From: Bacteroidota bacterium
GTDB lineage: Bacteria > Bacteroidota > Bacteroidia > JAADEI01
DNA: 10,509 nt
Assembly (NCBI GenBank): GCA_015490475.1
Contig: WFXT01000119.1
Span: 1-10,509 of the forward strand
Direction of reading: 5' to 3'
Below are positions 1 through 6,165 of the stretch, one piece after another (the stretch's first letter is position 1; every line of letters begins with the position of its first letter). Position numbers and translations under genes: made by a program. Below the pieces are notes generated by a model that saw nothing but the letters and a program-made list of their open reading frames with translations, ran no database searches and had not been told where the DNA came from.

Positions 1-280
1 ACATTATGCCGCCCAACATGGGCACATAGAAGTAGCTAAATTACTAATCAAACATGGGGCCGATGTTAATGCAGAAGATGATGAAGAGAAAACTCCCTTA
101 CATTATGCCACAGGGAAGGTTAAAAAATTTTTCGATGATATCTTTGAGGCCGCTAAAAATGGAAATGCATTAAAACTAAAAAAACTGTTAATACATAAAA
201 ACCTAGCTAATTTGAGAGATAATAAAGGGAAAACCCCTCTACATTATGCCATTCAACATGGGCACATTGACGTAGCTAAA
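1..280 (+). repeat. Two near-identical 40-bp ankyrin-coding direct repeats (1-40 and 241-280)
   Basis: Bases 1-40 and 241-280 match at 35 of 40 positions by direct reading, in the same reading frame. Three of the five differences are the consecutive bases 11-13. A shorter copy of the motif (ACATTATGCC) recurs at about 97-106. This DNA-level similarity exceeds what the protein consensus requires and suggests recent internal duplication or recombination of repeat units. Confidence 0.7.
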
Positions 281-322
281 CTTCTCATTGATAATGAAAC
301 AGAAGAAAATGAGGAAAACTAA
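2..322 (+). CDS. Ankyrin-repeat protein, C-terminal fragment (5' end outside window)
   Basis: This open frame enters from the left edge and ends at TAA 320-322, leaving 106 visible residues. Residues 1-24 and 78-99 each hold most of a canonical ankyrin repeat, with the TPLHYA, HGHIEVAKLLI and GADVN signatures. A third TPLHYA start at residues 31-36 is interrupted: it runs into KVKKFFDDIFEAAKNGN, which looks like the beginning of a new ankyrin block, so the protein is probably built of several modules. The tail (about 98-106) is acidic. Ankyrin repeats bind other proteins; no catalytic domain is visible and the partner cannot be deduced. The start codon and any signal peptide are outside the window. 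The gene converges on the thiamine operon and seems unrelated to it. Confidence 0.85.
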   Translation, partial: HYAAQHGHIEVAKLLIKHGADVNAEDDEEKTPLHYATGKVKKFFDDIFEAAKNGNALKLKKLLIHKNLANLRDNKGKTPLHYAIQHGHIDVAKLLIDNETEENEEN

Positions 323-436
323 TGCAAAGATGAGTTTTTATCCTATGCTATTATTATGAGTGCCACAAAAAATTACAACAACAAATTTGACTGGAAACTT
401 AATGTGTTTATTTACACCCCTTATCTTATGTTAATC
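323..436. other. Convergent intergenic region, no gene seen
   Basis: This AT-rich 114-bp gap lies between the stop codons of the ankyrin gene (+) and thiH (-). I see no convincing rho-independent terminator. The only inverted repeat is a weak GTGT/ACAC pair in the GTGTTTATTTACAC stretch near 403-416. On the minus strand a 7-bp direct repeat ATAAGAT occurs twice around 424-441, next to the thiH stop. Small open frames here have no recognisable features. Confidence 0.6.
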
Positions 437-1552
437 TTATACCAGCTCCATTTCCCAATCTTTCCACACAGGCGTATAGCCTGCCTGTTTGATGGCTTCT
501 GCAACCTGTTGAGGAGTTCTTGTGTCCTCAATTTCAAACTGTTTTAGGGCGTTGGAATGAATAGCATAAGCCCCTGGTTCGGTTCTGGAACCCGCACTCA
601 TTGTGGTTATGCCAATTGTCATTAGCAGGTCCCTTAATTTAGGGGGCTCACGAGTTGAAAGGACAAGGTCTAAGTCTGCATCAAACAGCCTGAATGCAGT
701 GATTAATTGGACAAGAGCTTTATTACTCACTTCAACTTTGGGACCTACAAATCCCTCAGCTGGTCTCAATCTAGGAAATGAAACAGAATACATTGTTTGC
801 CAATAATGGCGACGCATATAATCCAGATGAAGAGCCAGAAAGAACGCGTCCGTCCTCCAATCTTCAAGTCCTAACAGAACGCCCATTCCTATTTTTCTAA
901 CCTGTGCCTGTGCTGCACGCTCCGGTGTCTCCAGCCTCCAGAAAAAATTACGTTTCCTCCCCTTAAGATGATATTCAGCATATGATTTCTGATTATATGT
1001 TTCCTGGTACACTATAACTGCATGCATACCTTCCCTTCGTAGAACCTCATAATCTTCTAATTTTAATGGTTGAACTTCCACTGACACCTGAGAAAAGTAT
1101 TTCCTCAAAATTCTCAATGCTGTTGATAGATATTCAACATTAATGTCCCTTGCATCTTCTCCTGTAACAATAACCACATGGTCAAATCCCCATCGTTTTA
1201 TAGCCTTGGCTTCCAATTCTATCTGATCCGGGGTTAATGTGATTCTCTTAAGATTCCTATTCGTAAAGCTAAACCCACAATAAGTGCAAACGTTATTGCA
1301 TTTATTTGACAGGTATAGAGGTATATACAAATGTATTGTCCTCCCAAACCGCTTATATGTGAGTTCACGACTTAGTTCAATCATCTGTGGCAAATATTCT
1401 TCAGCAGCGGGCGATAGTAAAGGTAAAAATTCTTCTGGTGTGAGGTAACCAGCCTTCGCCAAAGCCCTCTCAACGTCTATACTACGGGCGGAATATATTT
1501 TTTGTTTTGCCCATTCCCAATCGTATTCAACAAATAGGTCTTTAAAGGACAT
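437..1552 (-). CDS. thiH: 2-iminoacetate synthase ThiH (radical SAM tyrosine lyase)
   Basis: ThiH cleaves tyrosine with a 5'-deoxyadenosyl radical to give p-cresol and dehydroglycine, the glycine-derived unit that ThiG builds into the thiazole of thiamine. The radical-SAM motif CxxxCxxC is at residues 85-92 (C85, C89, C92), preceded by the LYIPLYLSNKC stretch typical of the family. The C-terminal half contains GMGVLLGLEDWRTDAF and SFPRLRPAEG (about 222-266) and MSAGSRTEPGAY (318-329), all strongly ThiH-like. I chose the ATG at 1552-1550, giving 371 residues, because MSFKDLFVEYDW is a typical ThiH N-terminus. An ATG at 1654 in the same frame would read 34 implausible residues through the end of thiG. 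The start lies 10 bases after the thiG stop and no Shine-Dalgarno is visible. It is the last gene of the operon. Oxygen-sensitive ThiH rather than ThiO implies synthesis under low oxygen. Confidence 0.95.
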   Translation of the reverse strand: MSFKDLFVEYDWEWAKQKIYSARSIDVERALAKAGYLTPEEFLPLLSPAAEEYLPQMIELSRELTYKRFGRTIHLYIPLYLSNKCNNVCTYCGFSFTNRNLKRITLTPDQIELEAKAIKRWGFDHVVIVTGEDARDINVEYLSTALRILRKYFSQVSVEVQPLKLEDYEVLRREGMHAVIVYQETYNQKSYAEYHLKGRKRNFFWRLETPERAAQAQVRKIGMGVLLGLEDWRTDAFFLALHLDYMRRHYWQTMYSVSFPRLRPAEGFVGPKVEVSNKALVQLITAFRLFDADLDLVLSTREPPKLRDLLMTIGITTMSAGSRTEPGAYAIHSNALKQFEIEDTRTPQQVAEAIKQAGYTPVWKDWEMELV

Positions 1553-1562
1553 GTAGCAGGTT

Positions 1563-2363
1563 TTATACAATTCTCTCAACTTCATCCAGCAGGTTAAATG
1601 TGTCCGTTGGGCTTGTGGGTTTTGGTTTTCCTGTTGGGGGCAATCCGGATTCATAAGCGAGACGACCTGCTTCCACAGCCAGTTTGAATGCTTTTGCCAT
1701 CTGAACTGGGTCTCCAGCAGTGGCTATTGCCGTGTTAACAAGGACAGCGTCGGCACCCAATTCCATTGCTTCAGCAGCATGCGAAGGTGCCCCAATGCCA
1801 GCATCTACAATAACGGGAACAGTACCTTCAGAGATAATTATTTCAAGCATAGTCTTCATTTCCATTCCGAGGTTTGTCCCTATTGGTGCAGCAAGGGGCA
1901 TTACTACAGGCGATCCAACTTCTTCCAGCCGTTTACACAACACAGGGTCCGCATGGACATAAGGCAATGGTACAAAACCTTTCTTTACAAGAGTTTCGGT
2001 TGCTTTTAGTGTTTCAAGAGGGTCGGGCATCAAGTGGCGTGGATTGGGGTGAATCTCCACTTTAACCCAATTTGTACCCAGCAATTCCCTGCCCAACTCA
2101 GCAAGTAGTACTGCCTCTTCTGCCGTTCTTGCTCCACTTGTATTGGGAACAATTAATATTTTATCCTGCAAAGGAATAAGTTTATCAATCAAGTCATCGG
2201 GGGTTTCATCGTTAAGATTCATTCGCCTCAATGCCACAGTAACCAACTCTGTTCCCGATGTCTTGATGGCTTCAACCATCACGTCATGGTCGCCAAACTT
2301 TCCAGTGCCAACAAACAATCTGGATGAGAATTTACGCCCTGCAATGACAAGGTCCCCTTTCAT
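1563..2363 (-). CDS. thiG: Thiazole synthase ThiG
   Basis: ThiG condenses 1-deoxy-D-xylulose 5-phosphate, dehydroglycine (from ThiH) and sulfur from ThiS thiocarboxylate into the thiazole phosphate moiety of thiamine. It is a cytosolic TIM-barrel enzyme. The 266 residues match the family length. Visible signatures are FVGTGKF near the start, LRRMN (45-49), PNTSGARTAEEAV (73-85), NWVKVEI with the Schiff-base lysine at K101, LPYVHADP (133-140), and the phosphate-binding segment VDAGIGAPSHAAEAM followed by GADAVLVNTAIA (186-214). The start ATG (2363-2361) shares one base with the TAA of the upstream thiE/tenI gene, so translational coupling is likely. No Shine-Dalgarno is seen. It is co-transcribed with thiS, thiC and thiH and should be under the upstream TPP riboswitch. 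Confidence 0.97.
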   Translation of the reverse strand: MKGDLVIAGRKFSSRLFVGTGKFGDHDVMVEAIKTSGTELVTVALRRMNLNDETPDDLIDKLIPLQDKILIVPNTSGARTAEEAVLLAELGRELLGTNWVKVEIHPNPRHLMPDPLETLKATETLVKKGFVPLPYVHADPVLCKRLEEVGSPVVMPLAAPIGTNLGMEMKTMLEIIISEGTVPVIVDAGIGAPSHAAEAMELGADAVLVNTAIATAGDPVQMAKAFKLAVEAGRLAYESGLPPTGKPKPTSPTDTFNLLDEVERIV

Positions 2364-2938
2364 TACACTGTCTCTTTAACCGATTCTAACCATTTTAGAA
2401 CAGATTTTGGATTTTCCTTGAAAGACGAATAAAATGCTACTCCGTCAAAACCCCTACAAAGAACTTCACTGGCATTATGTGGCGTAATGCCTCCAAGGGC
2501 AATAACTGTCTTAATACCCTTCGCCCTCAATTGTGTGATAATTTCCCTTTGTTCAGCCGTAGGTATTGCTTTCTTATTTTTGCTAATTGGTGTGAAAACT
2601 GGTGATACAAAGACTTTAATCACATTTTGGGGTATCTTCTCAGGAATTTCATCAACAGAATGCACAGAAAAGGATTTAGGATTACCAAATGATAAAGTTT
2701 CCGCGTTTTCAACATAATTACTTATATGTATTCCAACAGGTAAATGGCAATAGAATTCTGGGTTAGTAGTTCTTATGAACACGCTATATGGATAAGTTTT
2801 AGCTATATTCCTAACAATATCATGCTCATTGTTGCTTCTTATGGCATAATCAAAAACATGTACATAATCAAACCTATCAAGCAAATACCTAAATTGTTCA
2901 ATATCTGGCACCGAATCAAGCAATAATACAGCAATCAT
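2363..2938 (-). CDS. Divergent ThiE/TenI-family protein (thiamine phosphate synthase or thiazole tautomerase)
   Basis: This 191-residue protein belongs to the ThiE/TenI TIM-barrel superfamily. The family signs are GIHISNYVEN (69-78), SVHSVDEI (91-98), VFVSPVFTPISK (109-120), and ALGGITPHNASEV with FDGVAFYSSF (147-173). ThiE joins HMP pyrophosphate to thiazole phosphate to make thiamine phosphate; TenI aromatises the thiazole product. The N-terminal region where canonical ThiE has the Q-x-R-x-K diphosphate-binding residues reads VHVFDYAIRSNN (26-37), and the usual T-x-T-K segment reads TPISK. It therefore resembles the short divergent forms found in Bacteroidota thi operons, and sequence alone does not say which reaction it performs. 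Its ATG overlaps the thiC TGA as ATGA (2938-2935), and its TAA overlaps the thiG ATG. Confidence 0.8.
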   Translation of the reverse strand: MIAVLLLDSVPDIEQFRYLLDRFDYVHVFDYAIRSNNEHDIVRNIAKTYPYSVFIRTTNPEFYCHLPVGIHISNYVENAETLSFGNPKSFSVHSVDEIPEKIPQNVIKVFVSPVFTPISKNKKAIPTAEQREIITQLRAKGIKTVIALGGITPHNASEVLCRGFDGVAFYSSFKENPKSVLKWLESVKETV

Positions 2939-4809
2939 GGTTTGCTTACTGTTTCACGGACGTATAGTTCGCCTCCCATTTTTCGGAATTCTTCTGCTTT
3001 TTCCTGCATTCCACGCTCTATGTCTTCTTCCGTCAAGCCCATTTCCTTTGCATATTCAAAGATGTCTTCGCTAATCCTCATAGAGCAGAATTTAGGTCCA
3101 CACATTGAACAAAAGTGAGCAAACTTGGCATTTTCAGAAGGCAGTGTTTCGTCGTGATATGCACGAGCAGTAAATGGATCCAGAGATAGGTTAAATTGGT
3201 CGTTCCAGCGAAATTCAAACCTTGCTTTGCTAAGCAAGTTGTCCCTTATTTGTGCGGGTGCATAACCTTTTGCAAGGTCAGCGGCATGGGCAGCGATTTT
3301 ATATGCAATAACCCCCTGCCTGACGTCTTCAAAGTTTGGCAAACCAAGATGTTCCTTAGGTGTAACATAACAAAGCATTGAGGCACCATACCAGCCTATC
3401 TGAGCGGCTCCTATAGCAGAAGCAATGTGATCATAACCAGGTGCTATATCAGTGACTAATGGACCGAGCGTATAGAATGGTGCTGCAAAACACTCTTGTA
3501 TTTCCTTGTCAACATTTTCTTTAATCAATTGCATTGGGATGTGTCCCGGTCCTTCAATCATCACCTGAACGTCATATTGCCATGCTATTCTGGTTAACTC
3601 ACCTAAGGTTTTCAGTTCCAAAAATTGTGCTTCATCATTGGCGTCCCAGATGGAACCGGGTCTCAAACCATCACCGAGGCTAATGGCAACGTCATATTGG
3701 GACAAAATTTCGCATATTTCCTCAAAATGTGTATAAAGGAAGTTTTCTTTATGGTGAGCAAGCATCCACTTGGCTATTATAGAGCCTCCACGGGACACAA
3801 TGCCCGTAACACGGTCAATGGTCTTAGGTATGTATGCCAATCTGACGCCAGCATGTATAGTGAAGTAATCCACTCCCTGTTCTGCCTGCTCAATAAGCAC
3901 ATCCCTGAACAATTCCCATGTTAGCTCCTCCGGTTTTCCACCTACTCGCTCCAATGCCTCATAAATTGGGACAGTACCGACGGGAACAGGACTATTACGA
4001 ATTATCCATTCTCTTGTCTCCCAGAGATATTTACCTGTTGAAAGGTCCATAATAGTATCAGCGCCCCAATAGGCAGCCCAAATAGCTTTTTTAACTTCAT
4101 CCGCAATAGTAGAAGTAACTATAGACGTTCCAAGGTTGGCATTTATCTTGACTTTAAAGTTTCGTCCAATAATCATAGGTTCACTCTCAGGGTGATTGAT
4201 ATTAGAAGGAATTATAGCTCTTCCTGCTGCCACTTCCTGCCTGACAAACTCAGGTGTTATCTCCTCTGGCAGGTCTGCTCCGAAAGGAACTCCCGGATGA
4301 CGACGTGTCCATTTGGAACCGAACAACTTTTTAAGTTCCTGTAGCTTCTGGTTTTCTCGTATCGCAACATATTCCATTTCCGGCGTAATGATTCCTTGAC
4401 GTGCATAATGCATTTGTGTTACTCGTCTCCCCTTTTTAGCCCGATATGGCTTGTGCAGGTTGGGAAACCTGATGTGTGCCGTGTGAGGGTCTCGTGCCCG
4501 TGCCCTCGCATATGGACTTGTGTAATCAGGCAGCTGCTCTACGTCCCCCCTACCAACAATCCATGGTTCTCTGATTCTGGGCAGTCCCTTATGAATATTG
4601 ATTTCCACATTAGGGTCTGTATAGGGACCACTGGTGTCATATAGTGGAACCCTTATTGGTTCTCCAGTTTCAGGGTGCCTGTCATCTAGTTCTACCTCGC
4701 GCATTGCAACCCGAATATCCTTGTGAATTTTGCCTTTCACGTAAATCTTCCGGGACCGTGGATATGGGTCAGGACGCATCGTTTCCGTCGGTATCCTTAC
4801 TTCTCGCAT
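2935..4809 (-). CDS. thiC: Phosphomethylpyrimidine synthase ThiC (HMP-P synthase)
   Basis: ThiC is a radical-SAM enzyme that rearranges the purine intermediate AIR into 4-amino-5-hydroxymethyl-2-methylpyrimidine phosphate, the pyrimidine half of thiamine. The 624 residues agree with full-length bacterial ThiC. An N-terminal ThiC-associated segment (about 1-125, with GRGDVEQLPDYTSPYAR at 86-102) precedes the barrel. Conserved core blocks are NINHPE (203-208), KINANLGTS (221-229), DTIMDLSTG (251-259), DYFTIHAG (314-321), DGLRPGS (380-386) and MIEGPGHIP (417-425). The C-terminal iron-sulfur motif CxxCxxxxC is at C567, C570 and C575. The start ATG is 12 bases after the thiS stop. A strong AAGGAGG lies over the terminal Gly-Gly codons of thiS, but about 16 bases from the ATG. 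The stop overlaps the next gene's start. TPP repression through the upstream riboswitch is expected. Confidence 0.98.
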   Translation of the reverse strand: MREVRIPTETMRPDPYPRSRKIYVKGKIHKDIRVAMREVELDDRHPETGEPIRVPLYDTSGPYTDPNVEINIHKGLPRIREPWIVGRGDVEQLPDYTSPYARARARDPHTAHIRFPNLHKPYRAKKGRRVTQMHYARQGIITPEMEYVAIRENQKLQELKKLFGSKWTRRHPGVPFGADLPEEITPEFVRQEVAAGRAIIPSNINHPESEPMIIGRNFKVKINANLGTSIVTSTIADEVKKAIWAAYWGADTIMDLSTGKYLWETREWIIRNSPVPVGTVPIYEALERVGGKPEELTWELFRDVLIEQAEQGVDYFTIHAGVRLAYIPKTIDRVTGIVSRGGSIIAKWMLAHHKENFLYTHFEEICEILSQYDVAISLGDGLRPGSIWDANDEAQFLELKTLGELTRIAWQYDVQVMIEGPGHIPMQLIKENVDKEIQECFAAPFYTLGPLVTDIAPGYDHIASAIGAAQIGWYGASMLCYVTPKEHLGLPNFEDVRQGVIAYKIAAHAADLAKGYAPAQIRDNLLSKARFEFRWNDQFNLSLDPFTARAYHDETLPSENAKFAHFCSMCGPKFCSMRISEDIFEYAKEMGLTEEDIERGMQEKAEEFRKMGGELYVRETVSKP

Positions 4810-4821
4810 GACAAAAAATTT

Positions 4822-5022
4822 TTATCCTCCTTGAACAGGTTTAACAATTAACACTTTGTCTCCTTCTTTCAATGTAGTGGAAGCCCATTTTTCCTTAGGA
4901 ATCACTGTATTATTAACCGCGATGGCAACACGTGTATTAGAAATAGAAAGAGTTTTCAGTAGTTCTTCTAAAGAGAGAGCTTCTTTTAATTCAACCGCCT
5001 TACCGTTGACCACAACTTTCAT
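4822..5022 (-). CDS. thiS: Sulfur carrier protein ThiS
   Basis: ThiS is a ubiquitin-like sulfur carrier. Its C-terminal glycine is adenylated by ThiF and converted to a thiocarboxylate that gives sulfur to ThiG. The 66-residue product beginning MKVVVNGKAVEL has the usual length and the family pattern: VAIAVNNTVIPKEKW (31-45), LKEGDKVLIV (51-60), and the essential terminal Gly65-Gly66. I chose ATG 5022-5020 by homology. An in-frame ATG at 5040-5038 would add MQKWEP, and an ATG at 5073 would add 17 residues. The hairpin at 5047-5024 ends one base before the chosen ATG and contains the 5040 ATG at its stem-loop junction, so start selection may be regulated. It is the first gene of the riboswitch-controlled operon; no thiF is present in the window. 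Confidence 0.93.
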   Translation of the reverse strand: MKVVVNGKAVELKEALSLEELLKTLSISNTRVAIAVNNTVIPKEKWASTTLKEGDKVLIVKPVQGG

Positions 5023-5023
5023 T

Positions 5024-5047
5024 GGCTCCCACTTTTGCATGGGAGCC
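5024..5047 (-). promoter_or_regulatory. Hairpin abutting the thiS start codon (probable part of the riboswitch expression platform)
   Basis: On the minus strand GGCTCCCA (5047-5040) and TGGGAGCC (5031-5024) are perfect 8-bp inverted repeats with an 8-base loop. The stem ends one base before the thiS ATG, and the 3' arm contains GGGAG, the only Shine-Dalgarno-like stretch near the start. No U-tract follows, so it looks like a translational rather than a transcriptional-terminator element. Its link to TPP sensing is inferred from its position between the aptamer and thiS. Confidence 0.6.
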
Positions 5048-5057
5048 CGGGGTTCCT

Positions 5058-5095
5058 CTTCCCGTACTGACACCTACTTTGTGCGTTCCGGGAAG
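5058..5095 (-). promoter_or_regulatory. Candidate alternative (anti-P1) helix of the TPP riboswitch
   Basis: On the minus strand CTTCCCG (5095-5089), which includes most of the 3' strand of aptamer stem P1, is perfectly complementary over 7 bp to CGGGAAG (5064-5058). The two pairings are mutually exclusive, as expected of a switching helix: TPP binding would favour P1 and free 5064-5058. This is inferred from complementarity only; no folding energy was computed. Confidence 0.45.
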
Positions 5096-5189
5096 CCCGT
5101 TCCCTGCGCCGGCATTACCCGGATCAGGTTCAAAGGGTATGCTCTCAGCCCCTCCGAGCAGTGCCCGAAGGAGCACCCCCCGAGCCTCC
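5091..5189 (-). ncRNA. TPP riboswitch (THI element) aptamer
   Basis: The minus-strand leader upstream of thiS has the conserved THI-box elements in order: GGGGTGCTCC, GGGCTGAGAGC (CTGAGA at 5148-5143), ACCC, then GAACCTGATC (CCTGAT at 5128-5123), GGGTAATGCC (TAATGCC at 5117-5111) and GCGCAGGGA. Stem P1 can be formed by GGAGGCTC (5189-5182) and GGGCTTCC (5098-5091), 8 bp including G-U pairs. CCGG/CCGG around GTAATG forms the P5 arm. The aptamer binds thiamine pyrophosphate and should turn off the thiS-C-E-G-H operon when TPP is plentiful. The leader between the aptamer and the thiS ATG is about 68 bases. Confidence 0.96.
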
Positions 5190-5198
5190 CTCACTGTT

Positions 5199-5204
5199 AT
5201 TATA
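5199..5204 (-). promoter_or_regulatory. Putative -10 element of the thiamine operon promoter
   Basis: The minus strand reads TATAAT at 5204-5199. A transcription start 6-9 bases downstream would fall at about 5190-5193, exactly at the 5' edge of the riboswitch P1 stem, which supports the assignment. No good -35 hexamer is visible; the expected position holds ACTAAT-like sequence. Confidence 0.5.
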
Positions 5205-5211
5205 TGTTAAC

Positions 5212-5219
5212 TAACTTTG
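5212..5219 (+). promoter_or_regulatory. Putative Bacteroidetes-type -7 element (TAnnTTTG) for the VIT-mscS-ribE genes
   Basis: The plus strand reads TAACTTTG, a full match to the TAnnTTTG -7 consensus of Bacteroidetes housekeeping promoters, 28 bases before the start codon at 5248. A -33 TTTG/TTG at the normal distance is not evident. It lies back-to-back with the thi -10 element, only 7 bases away. Confidence 0.45.
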
Positions 5220-5247
5220 CATTAGTTCCACATGTTAAATCTTAGTT

Positions 5248-6153
5248 ATGAGTACAGAAGTTAAGGAAAAAATCTTGCCCCCAGAACTGCGCAAATTGAT
5301 AGAAGAAATTCAATGTGACGAAATAACGGAATATGAAATATACTCTTCGTTAGCACACAAAGAAAAGGACAAAGAGAAAGCGAAACTTCTGCAGCAGATA
5401 GCCAACGACGAACTCCGACATTACAATTATTGGAAGGAATGGACAGGCAAAGACATTAAGCCGTCTAAAACAAAGAAAATCTTTTATCTAACACTTGCTA
5501 AAATTATGCCACAATCGTTTGTATTAAAACTAATGGAACGCGGTGAAGAATTAAGCCAGTCCAGATATGAGTATGTAGCAAGCAAGTTGCCAGAAACAGC
5601 ACACATAATAGAAGAGGAACGGGACCATGAAACTAAATTGCTTGACCTTATAGAAGAGGACATTCTTAAATACATCAGCTCAGTAGTTCTTGGCATGAAT
5701 GATGCCCTCGTTGAGATGATTGGTGCTCTGGCAGGAATGAGTCAGGCAATTAAGGACTCAGGAGTCATAGCAATGGCTGCCTTCTTAACTGGATTTGCTG
5801 CTTCACTCTCAATGGCAGCAGCGGAATACCTATCCACACGGGAAGAAGTAGAAGCAGGCGATGGTCATAAAAGTCCTTTGAAAGCCGCAATTGTCACAGG
5901 TGTTTCCTATATATTAGTTGTTGCTATTCTTGTCCTGCCGTTTATTTTACTTAATAACCCATTAATCAGCCTCGGTATTGCTGTTGTTTCGGCAATAGGT
6001 ATTATTGCCTTTTTCAACTTCTTTGTTTCCGTTATCAGGGAACGCCCCTTCTGGAAAAGTTTCATTGAAATGGCATTGATTCTGTTCGGAGTAACCTTAA
6101 TTTCCGGACTGGTAGGATGGATTGCCAGAAGGCTGTTTGGCATTGACATCTAA
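5248..6153 (+). CDS. Ferritin-like/VIT1 (CCC1) family fusion, probable iron/manganese transporter
   Basis: The 301-residue protein joins a cytoplasmic four-helix ferritin-like (rubrerythrin-type) domain (about 15-140) to a VIT1/CCC1 membrane transporter domain (about 141-300). The ferritin-like part has paired di-iron ligands: an E-rich helix (E25-E30), ExxH at E55-H58, another E-rich helix (E98-E101) and ExxH at E124-H127. The VIT part has GMNDALVEMIGALAG (149-163), AAEYLSTREE (191-200) and about five hydrophobic segments (near 145-165, 172-192, 215-236, 238-262, 272-294). Related membrane-bound ferritin proteins (MbfA type) bind iron through the soluble domain and export Fe2+ or Mn2+. This suggests metal detoxification in the cytoplasmic membrane; substrate and direction are inferred. 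The ATG has no Shine-Dalgarno. It is the first gene of the plus-strand series and divergent from the thi operon. Confidence 0.88.
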   Translation: MSTEVKEKILPPELRKLIEEIQCDEITEYEIYSSLAHKEKDKEKAKLLQQIANDELRHYNYWKEWTGKDIKPSKTKKIFYLTLAKIMPQSFVLKLMERGEELSQSRYEYVASKLPETAHIIEEERDHETKLLDLIEEDILKYISSVVLGMNDALVEMIGALAGMSQAIKDSGVIAMAAFLTGFAASLSMAAAEYLSTREEVEAGDGHKSPLKAAIVTGVSYILVVAILVLPFILLNNPLISLGIAVVSAIGIIAFFNFFVSVIRERPFWKSFIEMALILFGVTLISGLVGWIARRLFGIDI

Positions 6154-6165
6154 AATGGCACAGCA

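Noticed and set aside
356..547. Small plus-strand open frame overlapping the thiH 3' end
   Set aside because: It has no family features, overlaps a solid gene for most of its length and has no Shine-Dalgarno or promoter.
1553..1654. N-terminal extension of ThiH from an ATG at 1654 on the minus strand
   Set aside because: It reads the thiG 3' end in another frame. The extra 34 residues (Gln/Pro/Asn-rich) do not resemble ThiH, while the ATG at 1552 gives the typical family start.
4810..4821. A5T6 tract between thiS and thiC as a terminator
   Set aside because: No GC-rich stem precedes it, and the downstream gene thiC must be expressed with the operon.
5022..5245. Plus- and minus-strand open frames running through the riboswitch
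   Set aside because: Their translations are Pro/Ser-rich products of the GC-rich TPP aptamer, whose conserved RNA motifs fully explain the sequence.
5248..6153. Ferritin-like domain as an encapsulin cargo or defence component
   Set aside because: The protein is a membrane VIT fusion, and no encapsulin shell or known defence gene lies in the window.
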